The translations under genes were made by a program, and so were the position numbers. Source: Pseudomonadota bacterium (lineage in GTDB: Bacteria; Pseudomonadota; Gammaproteobacteria; Burkholderiales; Rhodocyclaceae). Taken from it: DNA of 64,000 bases. The notes under the pieces are model-generated. The model made no database searches and was not told where the DNA came from. It was given only the letters and a program-made list of their open reading frames with translations. This document shows positions 1-9,281 of this stretch, piece after piece (the stretch's first letter is position 1; each line of letters begins with the position of its first letter). The stretch is taken from contig JAGTRT010000008.1 of NCBI GenBank assembly GCA_018261895.1, positions 22,598-86,597 of the forward strand, written 5' to 3'.

Positions 1-72
1 ACCATCGACGTCGAACGACTCCATTTCCCCTTCCCAGAGATCGTCGCGCGTGCATACCTTTTTGAAACCCAT
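1..72 (-). CDS. tmoC: Toluene monooxygenase ferredoxin subunit (partial)
   Basis: Only the first 24 codons are inside the window; the gene runs off the left edge. The start MGFKKVCTRDDLWEGEME matches the N-terminus of TmoC-type Rieske ferredoxins, which pass electrons from the reductase to the diiron hydroxylase. The Rieske Cys/His ligands lie outside the window. An AGGAG ribosome site precedes the ATG. It is third in a minus-strand tmoA-tmoB-tmoC order identical to known toluene-4-monooxygenase operons, so D, E and F subunits are expected further left. The identity rests on the N-terminus plus the operon order. Confidence 0.85.
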   Translation of the reverse strand, partial: MGFKKVCTRDDLWEGEMESFDVDG

Positions 73-117
73 ACCTGACTCCTGTTAATTCCCGATTTGG
101 TCGGCTGGCCGAAACAC

Positions 118-384
118 TCAGTGCTTCGGTGCCTCCCAGATGATTTCGACGGTTTCGGTCGGCTTCAGGCCAGCTTCGCCCAGCTTCATGGTGCGCGGGA
201 AGAAGTCTTCTGCGCCCTGGCGACGGACCCGCAGGATCTGGCCCGGACGAGCCCGGACACGACGGCCGACGGAATGATGGGCGGCCGCGGCGGCCACTTC
301 ATCCATGGTGTTTTCGGTGTCGACGGCGACCAGTTGCAGCACGAAGTCGCCTTCAAAGTTGGAAGTAATTGGAAACAACGCCAT
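118..384 (-). CDS. tmoB: Toluene monooxygenase hydroxylase gamma subunit
   Basis: 88-residue protein close in length to TmoB (about 84 aa), the small gamma subunit of the (alpha-beta-gamma)2 diiron hydroxylase. Visible family features are the FEGDFVLQLVAVD strand near the start, a central HHSVGRRV segment and the C-terminal GLKPTETVEI. The ATG at 384 was chosen over an in-frame ATG at 438 because AGGAG sits at the correct distance and the protein then starts at the family position. It lies 63 nt downstream of tmoA and is certainly cotranscribed. The subunit has no catalytic residues of its own; it packs against TmoA. Confidence 0.92.
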   Translation of the reverse strand: MALFPITSNFEGDFVLQLVAVDTENTMDEVAAAAAHHSVGRRVRARPGQILRVRRQGAEDFFPRTMKLGEAGLKPTETVEIIWEAPKH

Positions 385-447
385 TTCTTGAATCTCCTGT
401 GTTCTTGGGAAGCGGCGCCCGCAGGCGCCGGCTTGCATGACCGTCGT

Positions 448-1953
448 TCAGACCGCCTTCTTGGTTGCCCGCAGGGCGCGGTAAACCTCGGCCCAGGCGT
501 AGTTGTGGGCGTCGTCGCCGCACTCGCCGGGAGCCAGGTTCATGTAGGCAAGCGCGCCGCCGAGGTCCATTGGCTGAATCATGCCGGCCAGGAAGCGGTC
601 GACGATGCTCAGGTGACCGGCGTAGCGCTCCGGCTCCTGCTCGAAGCACCAGCGGTCGACTTCGGAACCGAAGTGGTAGAGGCGGCCGTTGTATTCGAGC
701 GGGTAGTCCTTGACGTTCCACTTCTTGCCCGGCGTGCCGAGGATCGGCAGCTGGCACATGTTGCAGACGTAAGGCAGGGTTTCCGGGTAGGCCATGGCCA
801 TGTTGCCGTCGACCACGTTGTCGATGATGACGTCCCAGCATTGACCCCAGGTATCGTTCCAGCCGGGATACTTTTCTTCCAGCCAGGCCCGCTCGTCGGG
901 GCTGACGCCGGCCGCCGGGTTCCACCACACGGTCGGACGCCAGAAGTAGGAGCCCATGTGCATGCCGTGGTGGGTCTCGGCGATGTCCTTGAGGAAGATG
1001 TCCCAGTACCAGGGCAGGTCGAGGCCCATGTCGGTCAGGGCGCGCTCGAACTGGGCAACGATCCATTCCTCCATGAATTCCTTGAACGACTGTTTGCGAT
1101 GCTCAAGCGGCGTGTAATAGTCCATGATCGGACCGGTCAGCACCGAGAACAGCTTCCAGGCGCCCCAGACGGCAATGTCGACGCGCTTTTGCGCCTCGGC
1201 CTTCTGGCCGTTTTCGATCAGCACCTTGAGCGCCGGGCCGCCGATCTGGGCGTGACGCGACTCGTCGGTCTGGATGCTGGAGATCAGGTTGGCGAAGGTG
1301 TGGTCGCCCGCTTCGGCGGCGTCGGCGGCCAGGCCGAGGAACTGCATGTTGGTGAAGCCGGTTTCGAAGCTGAAGGTCAGCATGATCGAGACGCTGATGG
1401 CGTCGCGCGTCATCATGATGTCGTCGAAGAAGTGACGCGCCGCGATCATGCCCCACTCGTTGGTGTCGTAGGCCTTGAAGGCCCAGTCCATCTGGCGGTC
1501 CTTCGAAACGTGCTCATGCGGGAAGTACAGTTGCATCTGGCCGTGACGGATTTCGTCGAGGCAACCCAGCGTCGACATGTTCCGCATGCCCGGCGCCTTG
1601 GAGAAGCGCATCATGCGGGCCTCGGCGCTGGCGGCAGCGTATTCGCCACGGGCGATGGCGCCGTAGTGCGCCTTCATCACCGACTTCCAGCCCGGATCGG
1701 CGTTTTCAAAAATGCGACTGCGTTCCAGCGCGGCCTTCACCGAGTAGGCGCCGGCATCCTTGTCGCGCTGGACCTTCACGTATTCCGGATAGGTCTGCTT
1801 GTAAGGCTCGTCGTATTTTTCCCAGGCGTTTTGCGGCAGACCGAAATCACCCGACAACTTCGGCGGGAAGAGCTCGTCCTCCGTCACGTACTTGGGCGTC
1901 CAGTTCGTGGTCCTGGCCAGGTCATACCAGTCCATTCTGTTGAGTACAGCCAT
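448..1953 (-). CDS. tmoA: Toluene monooxygenase hydroxylase alpha subunit (diiron)
   Basis: 501 residues, the usual length for TmoA/TbuA1/TouA. It hydroxylates toluene and related aromatics (and often phenol or cresol) at a carboxylate-bridged diiron centre. The ligands are present in T4MO numbering: Glu104, Glu134 and His137 (LDEIRHGQ), Glu197 (SFETGFTN) and Glu231/His234 (TDESRHAQ). Thr201, linked to O2 activation, is kept. The N-terminus begins MDWYDLARTTNWTP as in the family. An AGGAG site precedes the ATG. It is the first gene of the minus-strand monooxygenase operon and is divergent from the catechol pathway genes, so its product leads directly to their substrate. Whether the enzyme is para-, ortho- or meta-directing cannot be read from these motifs. 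Confidence 0.96.
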   Translation of the reverse strand: MAVLNRMDWYDLARTTNWTPKYVTEDELFPPKLSGDFGLPQNAWEKYDEPYKQTYPEYVKVQRDKDAGAYSVKAALERSRIFENADPGWKSVMKAHYGAIARGEYAAASAEARMMRFSKAPGMRNMSTLGCLDEIRHGQMQLYFPHEHVSKDRQMDWAFKAYDTNEWGMIAARHFFDDIMMTRDAISVSIMLTFSFETGFTNMQFLGLAADAAEAGDHTFANLISSIQTDESRHAQIGGPALKVLIENGQKAEAQKRVDIAVWGAWKLFSVLTGPIMDYYTPLEHRKQSFKEFMEEWIVAQFERALTDMGLDLPWYWDIFLKDIAETHHGMHMGSYFWRPTVWWNPAAGVSPDERAWLEEKYPGWNDTWGQCWDVIIDNVVDGNMAMAYPETLPYVCNMCQLPILGTPGKKWNVKDYPLEYNGRLYHFGSEVDRWCFEQEPERYAGHLSIVDRFLAGMIQPMDLGGALAYMNLAPGECGDDAHNYAWAEVYRALRATKKAV

Positions 1954-2431
1954 TTATGTCTCCTCTTTGTAGCAGGCACGAAGTCCTGCAATGTCCGAAT
2001 CCGGGCGGTCTCTGCCGCCAGATCTCAGCGAAATCATTTTTCTCGAGATTTCGCGATGACTCAAAGTTATCCGGAAAGGAATAGAGCGCCAATTAGACTT
2101 TGGTTTAGATGGGCCTATCCGATCGCCCGAGGCCTGGATGCCCGATGCGCCACCCCGGCCAGGGAAGGATTCTGATTTTGGGCAAAATTTCCGGTTGACC
2201 GTCAAAGGCTGCCTGCAGCGTCTTAAACGAGCCTTTTTTGAAGGCACCCGATGCAAAACAGGCAGCCCGGAAGCCGGTGGCAGAACGACCGCCAAAGCCA
2301 TACCTTTGACGCATCGCCCACCAACCACAACGGTATTGGACGGTATGAAAGCCATCACGTTTAATTGATTCGAACATCCGTGGGCGGCGATTCGAACGCT
2401 TTCCCGAACGATCAATTTCAGGTGAATGGCA
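1954..2431. promoter_or_regulatory. Divergent intergenic region between monooxygenase and meta-cleavage operons
   Basis: About 480 bp without a convincing gene. It must contain the promoters of both divergent catabolic operons. I looked for a sigma-54 -24/-12 pair on both strands, as used by XylR/TbuT-type activators, and found no correctly spaced match. It contains one copy of the dispersed CCGGTTGACCGT repeat (2175-2210). The 4-5 kb antisense ORFs across this area are shadows. Confidence 0.5.
2175..2210 (+). repeat. Dispersed repeat copy 1 (CCGGTTGACCGT family)
   Basis: Reads ATTTTGGGCA, then AAATTTCCGGTTGACCGTCA. It is nearly identical to copies at 51724-51753, 57601-57636 and 61882-61911, and resembles a weaker one at 50291-50314. 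The core TTCCGGTTGACCGT is exact in the four strong copies. This copy is intergenic, upstream of the meta operon. Confidence 0.75.
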
Positions 2432-3232
2432 ATGGACATCCCCAACAATCAGTTCAAGAGCGCATTGCAGGCTGGCCGCGACCAGATCGGCTTGTGGCTC
2501 GGCCTCGGCGAGACCTTCAGCGCGGAGATTTGCGCCGGGGCCGGCTTCGACTGGTTGCTGATCGATGCCGAGCACGGCCCCAACGATCTGCGCAGCATCC
2601 TCTCGCAGTTGCAGGCCCTGGCCCCGTATCCGACCCAGGCGGTCGTCCGGCCGCCGCAGGGCGACCATGTTCTGATCAAACAATTGTTGGAAACCGGCGT
2701 GCAGACGCTGCTCATCCCGATGGTCGAGTCGGCGGCGCAGGCGCGCGGGCTGGTCGAGGCCATGCGCTACCCGCCGGCCGGCATACGTGGCGTCGGCAGC
2801 GCCCTGGCGCGCGCCTCGCGCTGGGGGCGCATCGACAATTACGCCGACCTGGCCAACGACCAGATGTGCCTGCTGGTGCAGGTCGAAACACGCGCCGGCT
2901 ACGAACAGCTGGATGCCATTCTGGCCGTCGACGGCGTCGATGGCGTGTTTTTCGGCTCGGCCGACCTGGCCGCGTCCTACGGCTATCTCGGCCAGTCAAC
3001 GCACCCGGAAATCGTCGCCGCCATCGAAAACGGCCTGCGGCGCACCCGGGCGGCCGGCAAGGCTGGCGGCGTGCTGTGCAGCGACCGCCAGCTCAATGAT
3101 CGCTACATGCAGGCTGGCGCCAACTTCGTGGCCGTCGGCATCGACGCCTTGCTGCTGACCGCCGCCACCACGGCACTGTGCCGGAGCTACAAGCCGGAAG
3201 CCATACCGGCCGGCATTCCGGGATCGTATTGA
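2432..3232 (+). CDS. HpcH/HpaI family class II aldolase
   Basis: 266 residues, similar to 4-hydroxy-2-oxoheptanedioate aldolase HpaI and related pyruvate aldolases, which cleave 4-hydroxy-2-oxo acids to pyruvate plus an aldehyde with a divalent metal. Visible features are the N-terminal IGLWLGLGE, the catalytic [11 protein letters not shown], the VVRPP arginine, the metal ligand Glu in [11 protein letters not shown] and the Asp in [12 protein letters not shown]. The ATG at 2432 is preferred over 2426 because AGGTGA is then correctly spaced and the start aligns with the family. It opens the meta-cleavage operon. A dmpG-type aldolase follows further down, so two unrelated pyruvate aldolases sit in one operon; the exact substrate of this one is unknown. 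Confidence 0.85.
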   Translation: MDIPNNQFKSALQAGRDQIGLWLGLGETFSAEICAGAGFDWLLIDAEHGPNDLRSILSQLQALAPYPTQAVVRPPQGDHVLIKQLLETGVQTLLIPMVESAAQARGLVEAMRYPPAGIRGVGSALARASRWGRIDNYADLANDQMCLLVQVETRAGYEQLDAILAVDGVDGVFFGSADLAASYGYLGQSTHPEIVAAIENGLRRTRAAGKAGGVLCSDRQLNDRYMQAGANFVAVGIDALLLTAATTALCRSYKPEAIPAGIPGSY

Positions 3233-3299
3233 CCTGACAGACCCATAAACCTGAAGCCATCGACGAATGGCCAATTTGAAAAAACCAAAGGAGTAGACA

Positions 3300-4235
3300 A
3301 TGGCAATGACTGGTGTTTTGAGGCCCGGACACGGGGCCATCCGGGTACTGGACCTCGAAGAGGCTGTGCATCACTACCGCGACATCCTCGGCATGGTGGA
3401 AACCGGCCGCGACGTCCAGGGGCGCGTCTATCTGAAATGCTGGGACGAGCGTGACCACAACAGCGTCGTCCTGCGGCAGGCAGATCGAGCCGGGATTGAT
3501 TTCTTCGGTTTCAAGGTCCTCGACAAGGCCACGCTGGACAAGCTCGAGGCCGACCTGAAAGCCTATGGCCTGAAAACCGAACGCATCCCCGCCGGCGAAA
3601 TGCTGGCTACCGGCGAACGCGTCCGTTTCGAAATTCCCTCCGGCCACCTGATCGAGCTGTATGCCGAGAAGCAGGCCGTCGGCAACGGCCTGCAGGTCCA
3701 GAACCCGGCGCCGTGGACCAAGGCCTCGGAAAACGGCATCGCGCCGGTCCGCCTCGACCACTGCCTGCTCTACGGCCCGAACATTGCCGAAGTGCAAAAA
3801 ATCTTCACCGAAGTCCTTGGTTTCTATCTCGTCGAGCGCGTACTTGCGCCGGACAACCAGAACAACGCGGCCATCTGGCTCTCGTGCTCGCACAAGGTGC
3901 ACGACATCGCCTTCGTCGAGCACCCGGAACCGGGCAAGCTGCACCACCTCTCCTTCATGCTCGAAAGCTGGGAAGAAGTGCTGCGGGCCAGCGACATCCT
4001 GTCGATGAACAACGTGCCGCTCGACATCGGCCCGACCCGCCACGGCATCACCCGCGGCTGCACCATCTACGCCTGGGACCCGTCGGGCAACCGTTTCGAG
4101 ACCTTCATGGGCGGCTACCAGCCCTATCCGGATTACGAACCGACGACCTGGACCTTCGACGGCCTGGGCGCCGGCGGCGGGCTGGATTACCCGCAGCGCA
4201 AGCTGCACGAATCCTTCCTGAGCGTCGTGACCTGA
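3300..4235 (+). CDS. dmpB: Catechol 2,3-dioxygenase (extradiol)
   Basis: 311-residue type I extradiol dioxygenase that opens catechol or methylcatechol to 2-hydroxymuconic semialdehyde with Fe(II) and O2. It has the two-domain vicinal-oxygen-chelate layout and follows XylE/DmpB almost collinearly (MRPGH-like start, GRVYLK, LGFYLVE, DIGPTRHG, WDPSGNR). The Fe ligands are His154 (LDHCL), the His pair 215-216 (LHHLSF) and Glu267 (NRFETF). AAGGAG precedes the ATG. It is downstream of the aldolase and upstream of the semialdehyde dehydrogenase, as expected for a meta-cleavage pathway. Confidence 0.96.
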   Translation: MAMTGVLRPGHGAIRVLDLEEAVHHYRDILGMVETGRDVQGRVYLKCWDERDHNSVVLRQADRAGIDFFGFKVLDKATLDKLEADLKAYGLKTERIPAGEMLATGERVRFEIPSGHLIELYAEKQAVGNGLQVQNPAPWTKASENGIAPVRLDHCLLYGPNIAEVQKIFTEVLGFYLVERVLAPDNQNNAAIWLSCSHKVHDIAFVEHPEPGKLHHLSFMLESWEEVLRASDILSMNNVPLDIGPTRHGITRGCTIYAWDPSGNRFETFMGGYQPYPDYEPTTWTFDGLGAGGGLDYPQRKLHESFLSVVT

Positions 4236-4341
4236 TCGTTCCGGGCGGCCGGCCGTCCGCGGCCGCCTCTTTTTTATTCGCCGGGGCGTGCAGTGGCCGA
4301 CTGTCGCCGGCCCTGTTCGCGTTCTGACAAGCCACCCAGCC

Positions 4342-5811
4342 ATGAGCCAAATAAAACGTATCCAGCATTTCATCGGCGGCGAATTCGTCGCCGCACCCGA
4401 TGCCCGCTATTTCGACAAGCGTTCGCCCGTCGATGGCAGCGTAATTGCCCACATCGCCGAAGCCAGCGCGGCCGAGGTCAATGCCGCCGTGCAGGCGGCC
4501 CGTACCGCACTGAAAGGCGAATGGGGCAAGCTGAGCACCGACCAGCGCGTCGACCTGCTCTACGGCGTCGCCAACGAGATCACTCGCCGCTTCGATGATT
4601 TCGTGGCGGCCGAAATGGCTGACACCGGCCAGCCGTCGCATGTCCAGACGCATGTCTTCATCCCGCGCGGGGCGGCCAACTTCAAGGTGTTTGCCGACGT
4701 CATCAAGAACGTCGCGGCCGAATCCTTCCGCATGGCCACGCCGGACGGCAGAGGCGCGCTGAACTACGCGATCCGCAACCCCAAGGGCGTGATCGGTGTG
4801 GTCGCGCCGTGGAACGCGCCCTTCCTGCTCATGACCTGGAAAGTCGGGCCGGCGCTGGCCTGCGGCAATACCGTGGTGGTCAAGCCGTCCGAAGAAACGC
4901 CCCTCACCGCCACGCTGCTCGGCGAGGTAATGAATACGGTGGGCATGCCCAAGGGCGTCTATAACGTGGTCAATGGTTTCGGCCCCGACTCGGCCGGCGA
5001 ATTCCTGACCCGCCACCCCAAGGTCGATGCCATCACCTTCACCGGCGAAACGCGGACCGGCACGGCGATCATGAAAGCCGCCGCAGAAGGCATGCGCGAC
5101 ATCTCCTTCGAGCTGGGTGGCAAGAATGCCGGCATCGTCTTCGCCGACTGCAATTTCGAGGCAGCCATCGACGGCATCTTCCGTTCGGCTTTCCTCAATA
5201 CCGGGCAGGTCTGCCTCGGCACCGAACGCGTCTATGTCGAGCGCCCGATCTTCGAACGCTTCGTCACGGCCCTCAAAGCCAAGGTCGAAGGTGTGCGCTA
5301 CGGCCGGCCGGAAGACCACGCCAGCACCTATGGCCCGCTCATCAGCCAGGAGCACCGCGACAAGGTGCTGTCGTATTACCAGAAGGCGATGGATGAAGGT
5401 GCCACCCTGGTCACCGGCGGTGGCGTGCCCGACATGCCGGCCGATCTGGCCGGCGGCAGCTGGGTTCAGCCGACCATCTGGACAGGCCTGCCGGAAACCG
5501 CCGCTGTCGTGCGCGAGGAGATCTTCGGCCCGTGCTGCCATGTTCGCCCCTTCGACAGCGAAGACGAAGTCATCGAACTGGCCAACGACAACGAATACGG
5601 CCTGGCGACGACGATCTGGACCGAGAACCTGTCGCGTGCCCACCGCGTGGCGGAGCGCGTCGAGGTCGGCGTCACCTGGGTTAACAGCTGGTTCCTGCGC
5701 GACCTGCGCACCCCGTTCGGCGGCTCGAAGCAATCGGGCATCGGCCGCGAGGGCGGCGTGCATTCGCTCGAGTTCTACACCGAAACCCGCAACGTCTGCA
5801 TCAAGCTTTGA
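4342..5811 (+). CDS. dmpC: 2-hydroxymuconic semialdehyde dehydrogenase
   Basis: 489-residue NAD-dependent aldehyde dehydrogenase superfamily member, the normal size for DmpC/XylG. It oxidises the ring-cleavage product to 4-oxalocrotonate, the dehydrogenative branch of the pathway. Visible are the cofactor segment [13 protein letters not shown], the general base Glu in [12 protein letters not shown] and the nucleophile Cys in [12 protein letters not shown], plus the C-terminal [15 protein letters not shown]. The ATG at 4342 ([16 protein letters not shown]) is the family start; the upstream in-frame codons are not conserved. It lies between the catechol dioxygenase and the acetaldehyde dehydrogenase. 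Confidence 0.95.
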   Translation: MSQIKRIQHFIGGEFVAAPDARYFDKRSPVDGSVIAHIAEASAAEVNAAVQAARTALKGEWGKLSTDQRVDLLYGVANEITRRFDDFVAAEMADTGQPSHVQTHVFIPRGAANFKVFADVIKNVAAESFRMATPDGRGALNYAIRNPKGVIGVVAPWNAPFLLMTWKVGPALACGNTVVVKPSEETPLTATLLGEVMNTVGMPKGVYNVVNGFGPDSAGEFLTRHPKVDAITFTGETRTGTAIMKAAAEGMRDISFELGGKNAGIVFADCNFEAAIDGIFRSAFLNTGQVCLGTERVYVERPIFERFVTALKAKVEGVRYGRPEDHASTYGPLISQEHRDKVLSYYQKAMDEGATLVTGGGVPDMPADLAGGSWVQPTIWTGLPETAAVVREEIFGPCCHVRPFDSEDEVIELANDNEYGLATTIWTENLSRAHRVAERVEVGVTWVNSWFLRDLRTPFGGSKQSGIGREGGVHSLEFYTETRNVCIKL

Positions 5812-5827
5812 TCCCCAAGAGAGACCC

Positions 5828-6742
5828 ATGAAAAAAATACGATGTGCCCTGATCGGCTCCGGCAATATCGGCACCGATCTGATCTACAAGATCCAGCGCA
5901 GCCCGGTTCTTGAACCGGTATGGATGGTCGGTATCGATCTCGAGTCCGAAGGCCTGGCCCGTGCCCGCGAGATGGGGCTGAAAACCACGGCGGCTGGCGT
6001 CGATGGCCTGCTGCCGCACGTGCTGGACGACAACATCCAGATCGCCTTCGATGCGACCTCGGCCTACGTCCATGCCGAGAACTCGCGCAAGCTGAACGAA
6101 CTCGGCGTGATGATGATCGACCTGACGCCGGCGGCCATCGGCCCGCTCTGCGTGCCGCCGGTGAATCTGCGCGAGCATGCCGAAAAGGTCGAGATGAACG
6201 TCAACATGATCTCCTGCGCCGGGCAGGCGACGATTCCCATCGTTCATGCCGTGTCGCGCATCCAGCCGGTCGCCTACGGCGAAATCGTCGCCAGCCTGGC
6301 CTCGAAGTCGATTGGCCCGGGCACCCGCGCCAACCTCGACGAATTCACCTACACCACCTCGAACGCCATCGAGGTCGTCGGCGGCGCGCGCAAGGGCAAG
6401 GCGCTGGCCATCATCAACCCGGCCGAGCCGCCGATGATGATGCGCAACACCATCTCCTGCCTGACCGACGAGACGCCCGACGAGCCGCGCATCATCGAAT
6501 CGGTGCTGGCGATGATCAAGGAAGTGCAGAAATACGTGCCCGGCTATCGCCTGGTCAACGGCCCGCTGTTCGACGGCAAGCGCGTCACGGTCTTCATGGA
6601 AGTGGCCGGGCTGGGCGACTACCTGCCGAAATACGCCGGCAACCTGGACATCATGACGGCGGCCGCGACGCGGACCGCCGAGATGTTCGCCGAGGAAATC
6701 CTGGCTGGCAGCATCCAGCTCAAACCCGTGGAGTTCGCATGA
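5828..6742 (+). CDS. dmpF: Acetaldehyde dehydrogenase (acylating)
   Basis: 304 residues, DmpF/MhpF/BphJ type. It converts acetaldehyde, NAD+ and CoA to acetyl-CoA and channels acetaldehyde from its partner aldolase. The N-terminal GSGNIGTDL forms the Rossmann loop, and the catalytic Cys lies in [11 protein letters not shown] at about residue 130. The stop overlaps the ATG of the aldolase gene (ATGA, 6739-6742), as expected for subunits of one bifunctional complex. Confidence 0.96.
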   Translation: MKKIRCALIGSGNIGTDLIYKIQRSPVLEPVWMVGIDLESEGLARAREMGLKTTAAGVDGLLPHVLDDNIQIAFDATSAYVHAENSRKLNELGVMMIDLTPAAIGPLCVPPVNLREHAEKVEMNVNMISCAGQATIPIVHAVSRIQPVAYGEIVASLASKSIGPGTRANLDEFTYTTSNAIEVVGGARKGKALAIINPAEPPMMMRNTISCLTDETPDEPRIIESVLAMIKEVQKYVPGYRLVNGPLFDGKRVTVFMEVAGLGDYLPKYAGNLDIMTAAATRTAEMFAEEILAGSIQLKPVEFA

Positions 6743-7806
6743 TGTCCGACGTCAATCTCAAGGGCCGCAAGGTCATCGTCCACGACATGTGCCTGCGCGA
6801 CGGCATGCACGCCAAGCGCGAGCAAATGTCGGTCGAGCAGATGGTCAAGATCGCCACCGTACTGGACGACGCCGGCGTGCCGTATATCCAGGTCACACAT
6901 GGTGCCGGCCTGGGCGGCAATTCGCTGCAACACGGCTTTGCGCCGCACAGCAACGAGGAATACCTCACGGCCGTCTGCCGCGCGGTCAAGCGCACCAAGG
7001 TCTCGGTCCTGCTGCTGCCCGGCCTGGGCACCATGCGCGAACTGCAATCGGCCTACGACTGCGGCGCGCGCAGCGTGCACGTCGCCACCCACTGCACCGA
7101 GGCCGACACCTCGCCGCAGCACATCGCCTTCGCCCGCAAGCTAGGCATGGACAGCACCGGCTTCCTGATGATGGCCCACCTCAACACGCCAGAAGGCCTC
7201 GCCCAGCAGGGCAAGCTCATGGAATCCTACGGTGCGCAGACGGTGTACATCACCGATTCGGCGGGCTACATGCTGCCGGCCGACGTCAATGCACGGGTCG
7301 GGGCGCTACGCGACGTACTCAGACCGGAAACCGAGATCGGCTTCCACGGCCATCACAACATGGGCATGGGCATCGCCAACTCGATCGCCGCCATCGAGGC
7401 CGGGGCCAGCCGCATCGATGCGTCGGTCGGCGGGCTGGGCGCGGGAGCGGGCAATACGCCGCTCGAAGCCTTCGTCGCCGTGTGCGAACGCATGGGCATC
7501 GAGACAGGTTGCGACCTGTTCAAGCTCATGGACATGGCCGAGGAGATCATTTTCCCGATCATGGACCACATCGTCCGCGTCGACCGCTCGTCGCTGACGC
7601 TGGGCTTCGCCGGCGTCTACTCGACCTTCCTGCTGCACGCCAACCGGGCGGCCGAGCGTTTCGGCATTCCGGCCCGCGACATCCTCGTCGAGCTTGGCCG
7701 CAAGAAGATGATCGGCGGCCAGGAAGACATGATTACCGACACCGCCATGACCATGGCCAAGGAACGTGGTCTGCTCAAGGACGCTGCCGTGGGGGTCCCA
7801 TCATGA
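6739..7806 (+). CDS. dmpG: 4-hydroxy-2-oxovalerate aldolase
   Basis: 355 residues (two ATG codons in tandem at 6739 and 6742). DmpG/BphI-type class II aldolase of the DRE-TIM metallolyase fold: 4-hydroxy-2-oxovalerate to pyruvate and acetaldehyde. Visible are the N-terminal [11 protein letters not shown] metal/catalytic motif, [25 protein letters not shown] and the metal-binding [10 protein letters not shown]. The start overlaps the end of dmpF, and its own stop overlaps the start of the SDR gene by ATGA, so the genes are translationally coupled. Confidence 0.96.
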   Translation: MMSDVNLKGRKVIVHDMCLRDGMHAKREQMSVEQMVKIATVLDDAGVPYIQVTHGAGLGGNSLQHGFAPHSNEEYLTAVCRAVKRTKVSVLLLPGLGTMRELQSAYDCGARSVHVATHCTEADTSPQHIAFARKLGMDSTGFLMMAHLNTPEGLAQQGKLMESYGAQTVYITDSAGYMLPADVNARVGALRDVLRPETEIGFHGHHNMGMGIANSIAAIEAGASRIDASVGGLGAGAGNTPLEAFVAVCERMGIETGCDLFKLMDMAEEIIFPIMDHIVRVDRSSLTLGFAGVYSTFLLHANRAAERFGIPARDILVELGRKKMIGGQEDMITDTAMTMAKERGLLKDAAVGVPS

Positions 7807-8567
7807 GGCCCTACGCCGAGCGCGAGGCTTGCGCCATCCTCGTCGGAGCGACCGGCGATTTCGGAACGGCGATCACCCGGCGGCTGCTCGACGCCGGCCT
7901 CGGGGTCATCGCTGTCGCCCGGTCGGCCGACAGCCTGCACGGCCTCGCTGCAGCCCAGCCCGGTGTCCGACCGTGTGCGGCGGACATCGCCAGCGACGAC
8001 GCCATCGCCGCCATTGCCGCGACCATCGACAAGCCGGTGCGCATGGTCGTGCACGGCCCGGGCGTCGCCGTTGCCGGCGGCATCCTGACGGCACCGACCG
8101 CCTCCATGGTCGATGCGGTGAATATCAAGGTCGGCGGTCTACTCCGCCTGGTGCGTGCGGCCGATGCCCACCTCGGGGCCGGTTCGCGCATCGTCGCCAT
8201 CGGCGGTCATTACGGTCTGGAACCAACCGCCTATGCGGCAGCCGCCGGCGTGGCCAACGCCGCCATACTCAACGTCGTCCGCCAGCTGAGCATGGCCTAC
8301 GGCCCGCGCGGCATTACCGCCCACACTATCGTGCCCGGCCCAGCCGATACCGACCGCCTGCGCCGGGTTGCCGCGACGCGGGCCGAGCAACGTCAGTGCA
8401 CTGTCGACGAGGTCCTCGACGAGATGCGCGCCGAGTCTTCGCTCGGCATCCTCAGTACCCCGGAACAGATTGCCTGGGCCGTGACCCTGTTGCTCGCCCC
8501 AGAGGCCGATGCGATGACCGGTTCCAGTCTGATGCTCGATGCCGGCCGCCGTCGCGGCCTGCCCTGA
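7803..8567 (+). CDS. SDR-family protein with a degenerate active site
   Basis: 254 residues. The N-terminal [17 protein letters not shown] is a Rossmann nucleotide-binding motif of short-chain dehydrogenase/reductases, and an Asn (VNIKVGG) and Tyr (TAYAAAAG) are in the expected places. The catalytic Ser region reads VAIGGHYG instead of an SS pair, and the YxxxK motif reads YAAAA, so both Ser and Lys of the tetrad are missing. The C-terminal [12 protein letters not shown] is typical of SDRs. It is coupled to dmpG by ATGA, so it belongs to the catechol operon, but classical reductase activity is doubtful. It may bind nucleotide without redox chemistry or use a different mechanism; the role is not known to me. 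Confidence 0.8.
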   Translation: MRPYAEREACAILVGATGDFGTAITRRLLDAGLGVIAVARSADSLHGLAAAQPGVRPCAADIASDDAIAAIAATIDKPVRMVVHGPGVAVAGGILTAPTASMVDAVNIKVGGLLRLVRAADAHLGAGSRIVAIGGHYGLEPTAYAAAAGVANAAILNVVRQLSMAYGPRGITAHTIVPGPADTDRLRRVAATRAEQRQCTVDEVLDEMRAESSLGILSTPEQIAWAVTLLLAPEADAMTGSSLMLDAGRRRGLP

Positions 8568-8587
8568 CACCACCAAGGAGAACCCCC

Positions 8588-9022
8588 ATGCCCGTTGCTA
8601 ATCTCCATGTCCTCGCAGGCCATCCGCGCGCAAACCTGAAGCAGTGGATACGCGAGACCTCAAACGCCCTCTCCGAAATTCTTGTCGCCCCAATGGATCG
8701 CCTCGAAGTCTGGGTCACCGAAATCGACCCCGATCTGTGGGGCATCAGCGGCCAGCCAGCCAGCGAGGTTCTGGCTCACACCCCGCGGCATGATGCGGAA
8801 ATGCCCTTCATCAAGATGATCCTGATGGAAGGCCGCAGCGTTGAGCAATTTCACCGCATCATCGTTGAACTCAATGCGATTACCGCGCGGCTGATGGAGG
8901 TCGACCCTGAGCGCATCCGCATCCATATCGAGCATGCCCACCCCGACCGCTGGGGCATTGGCGGCATACCGGCCAGAATCCGCCGGGCAGCCGAGCTTGC
9001 AGCGCCTTCCGCACAACCTTAA
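8588..9022 (+). CDS. Fused two-domain 4-oxalocrotonate tautomerase-like protein
   Basis: 144 residues made of two tandem tautomerase-like units. The first begins MPVANLHVLAGHP (Pro as the potential N-terminal catalytic base). The second begins inside the chain at MPFIKMILMEGRSVEQ near residue 74, a typical 4-OT start. Both units end in a related WGI-containing segment (DPDLWGISG and HPDRWGIGG). 4-OT converts 2-hydroxymuconate to 2-oxo-3-hexenedioate, which fits the dmpC product, so it probably stands in for dmpI here. AAGGAG precedes the ATG. It is last in the operon; in the fused form only the first proline can act as a free N-terminus. Confidence 0.8.
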   Translation: MPVANLHVLAGHPRANLKQWIRETSNALSEILVAPMDRLEVWVTEIDPDLWGISGQPASEVLAHTPRHDAEMPFIKMILMEGRSVEQFHRIIVELNAITARLMEVDPERIRIHIEHAHPDRWGIGGIPARIRRAAELAAPSAQP

Positions 9023-9105
9023 TCCGATAGCTACTGAAGCAGTCCTTCTCCTGTCCAAATTTTCTCCGCGGAACGGAAGAAACCCAAGGCAGGACACCAC
9101 AACAA

Positions 9106-9138
9106 AAAACCCGCCAAGCTTTGCGCTGAGCGGGTTTT
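9106..9138. terminator. Bidirectional intrinsic terminator
   Basis: AAAACCCGC (9106-9114) pairs with GCGGGTTTT (9130-9138). Read on the minus strand the hairpin ends in a T-rich run directly after the tRNA-Val 3' part; read on the plus strand it closes the meta-cleavage operon. Confidence 0.75.
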
Positions 9139-9152
9139 CAGTTTCTCTGATT

Positions 9153-9202
9153 TGGTGGGCGGTACTGGGATCGAACCAGTGACCCCTGCCGTGTGAAGGC
9201 AG
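9153..9202 (-). pseudogene. tRNA-Val(CAC), 3' fragment split off by prophage
   Basis: The minus strand reads an anticodon arm (CTGCC, TTCACAC, GGCAG), variable loop GGGTC, T arm ACTGG-TTCGATC-CCAGT, acceptor 3' strand ACCGCCC and ACCA. The acceptor and D-arm 5' half is missing; it is found at 45090-45131, where GGGCGGT pairs exactly with ACCGCCC. Joining the two gives a normal 75-nt tRNA-Val with anticodon CAC. The flanking phage DNA does not restore a 5' half here, so this piece cannot fold as a tRNA. Confidence 0.9.
9186..9202. repeat. Prophage attachment site attL (17-bp core)
   Basis: CTGCCGTGTGAAGGCAG is exactly repeated at 45090-45106. The core is the anticodon stem-loop of tRNA-Val and is itself an inverted repeat (CTGCC/GGCAG). 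It marks the left prophage border. Confidence 0.9.
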
Positions 9203-9281
9203 ATGACGGCCATTGGCAGCGCGGATAACCCGCATAAATACGTGGCCTGACGGTCAGCAATGGGCCGTGGCGTGGTGTAAT

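Noticed and set aside
1973..1990. Sigma-54-like sequence AGGCACGAAGTCCTGCA upstream of the catabolic operons
   Set aside because: The spacing between the GG and GC elements is one base too long and the site would lie about 450 bp from the plus-strand start; a second near-match at 2242 is two bases too short.
97..2175. Long plus-strand ORF (692 aa) over the monooxygenase genes
   Set aside because: Exact antisense of tmoA/tmoB with low-complexity composition; high-GC shadow.
5117..6742. 541-aa ORF overlapping dmpC and dmpF
   Set aside because: Only its C-terminal part is DmpF; the N-terminal part is a frame shadow of dmpC, so it is not a fusion protein.
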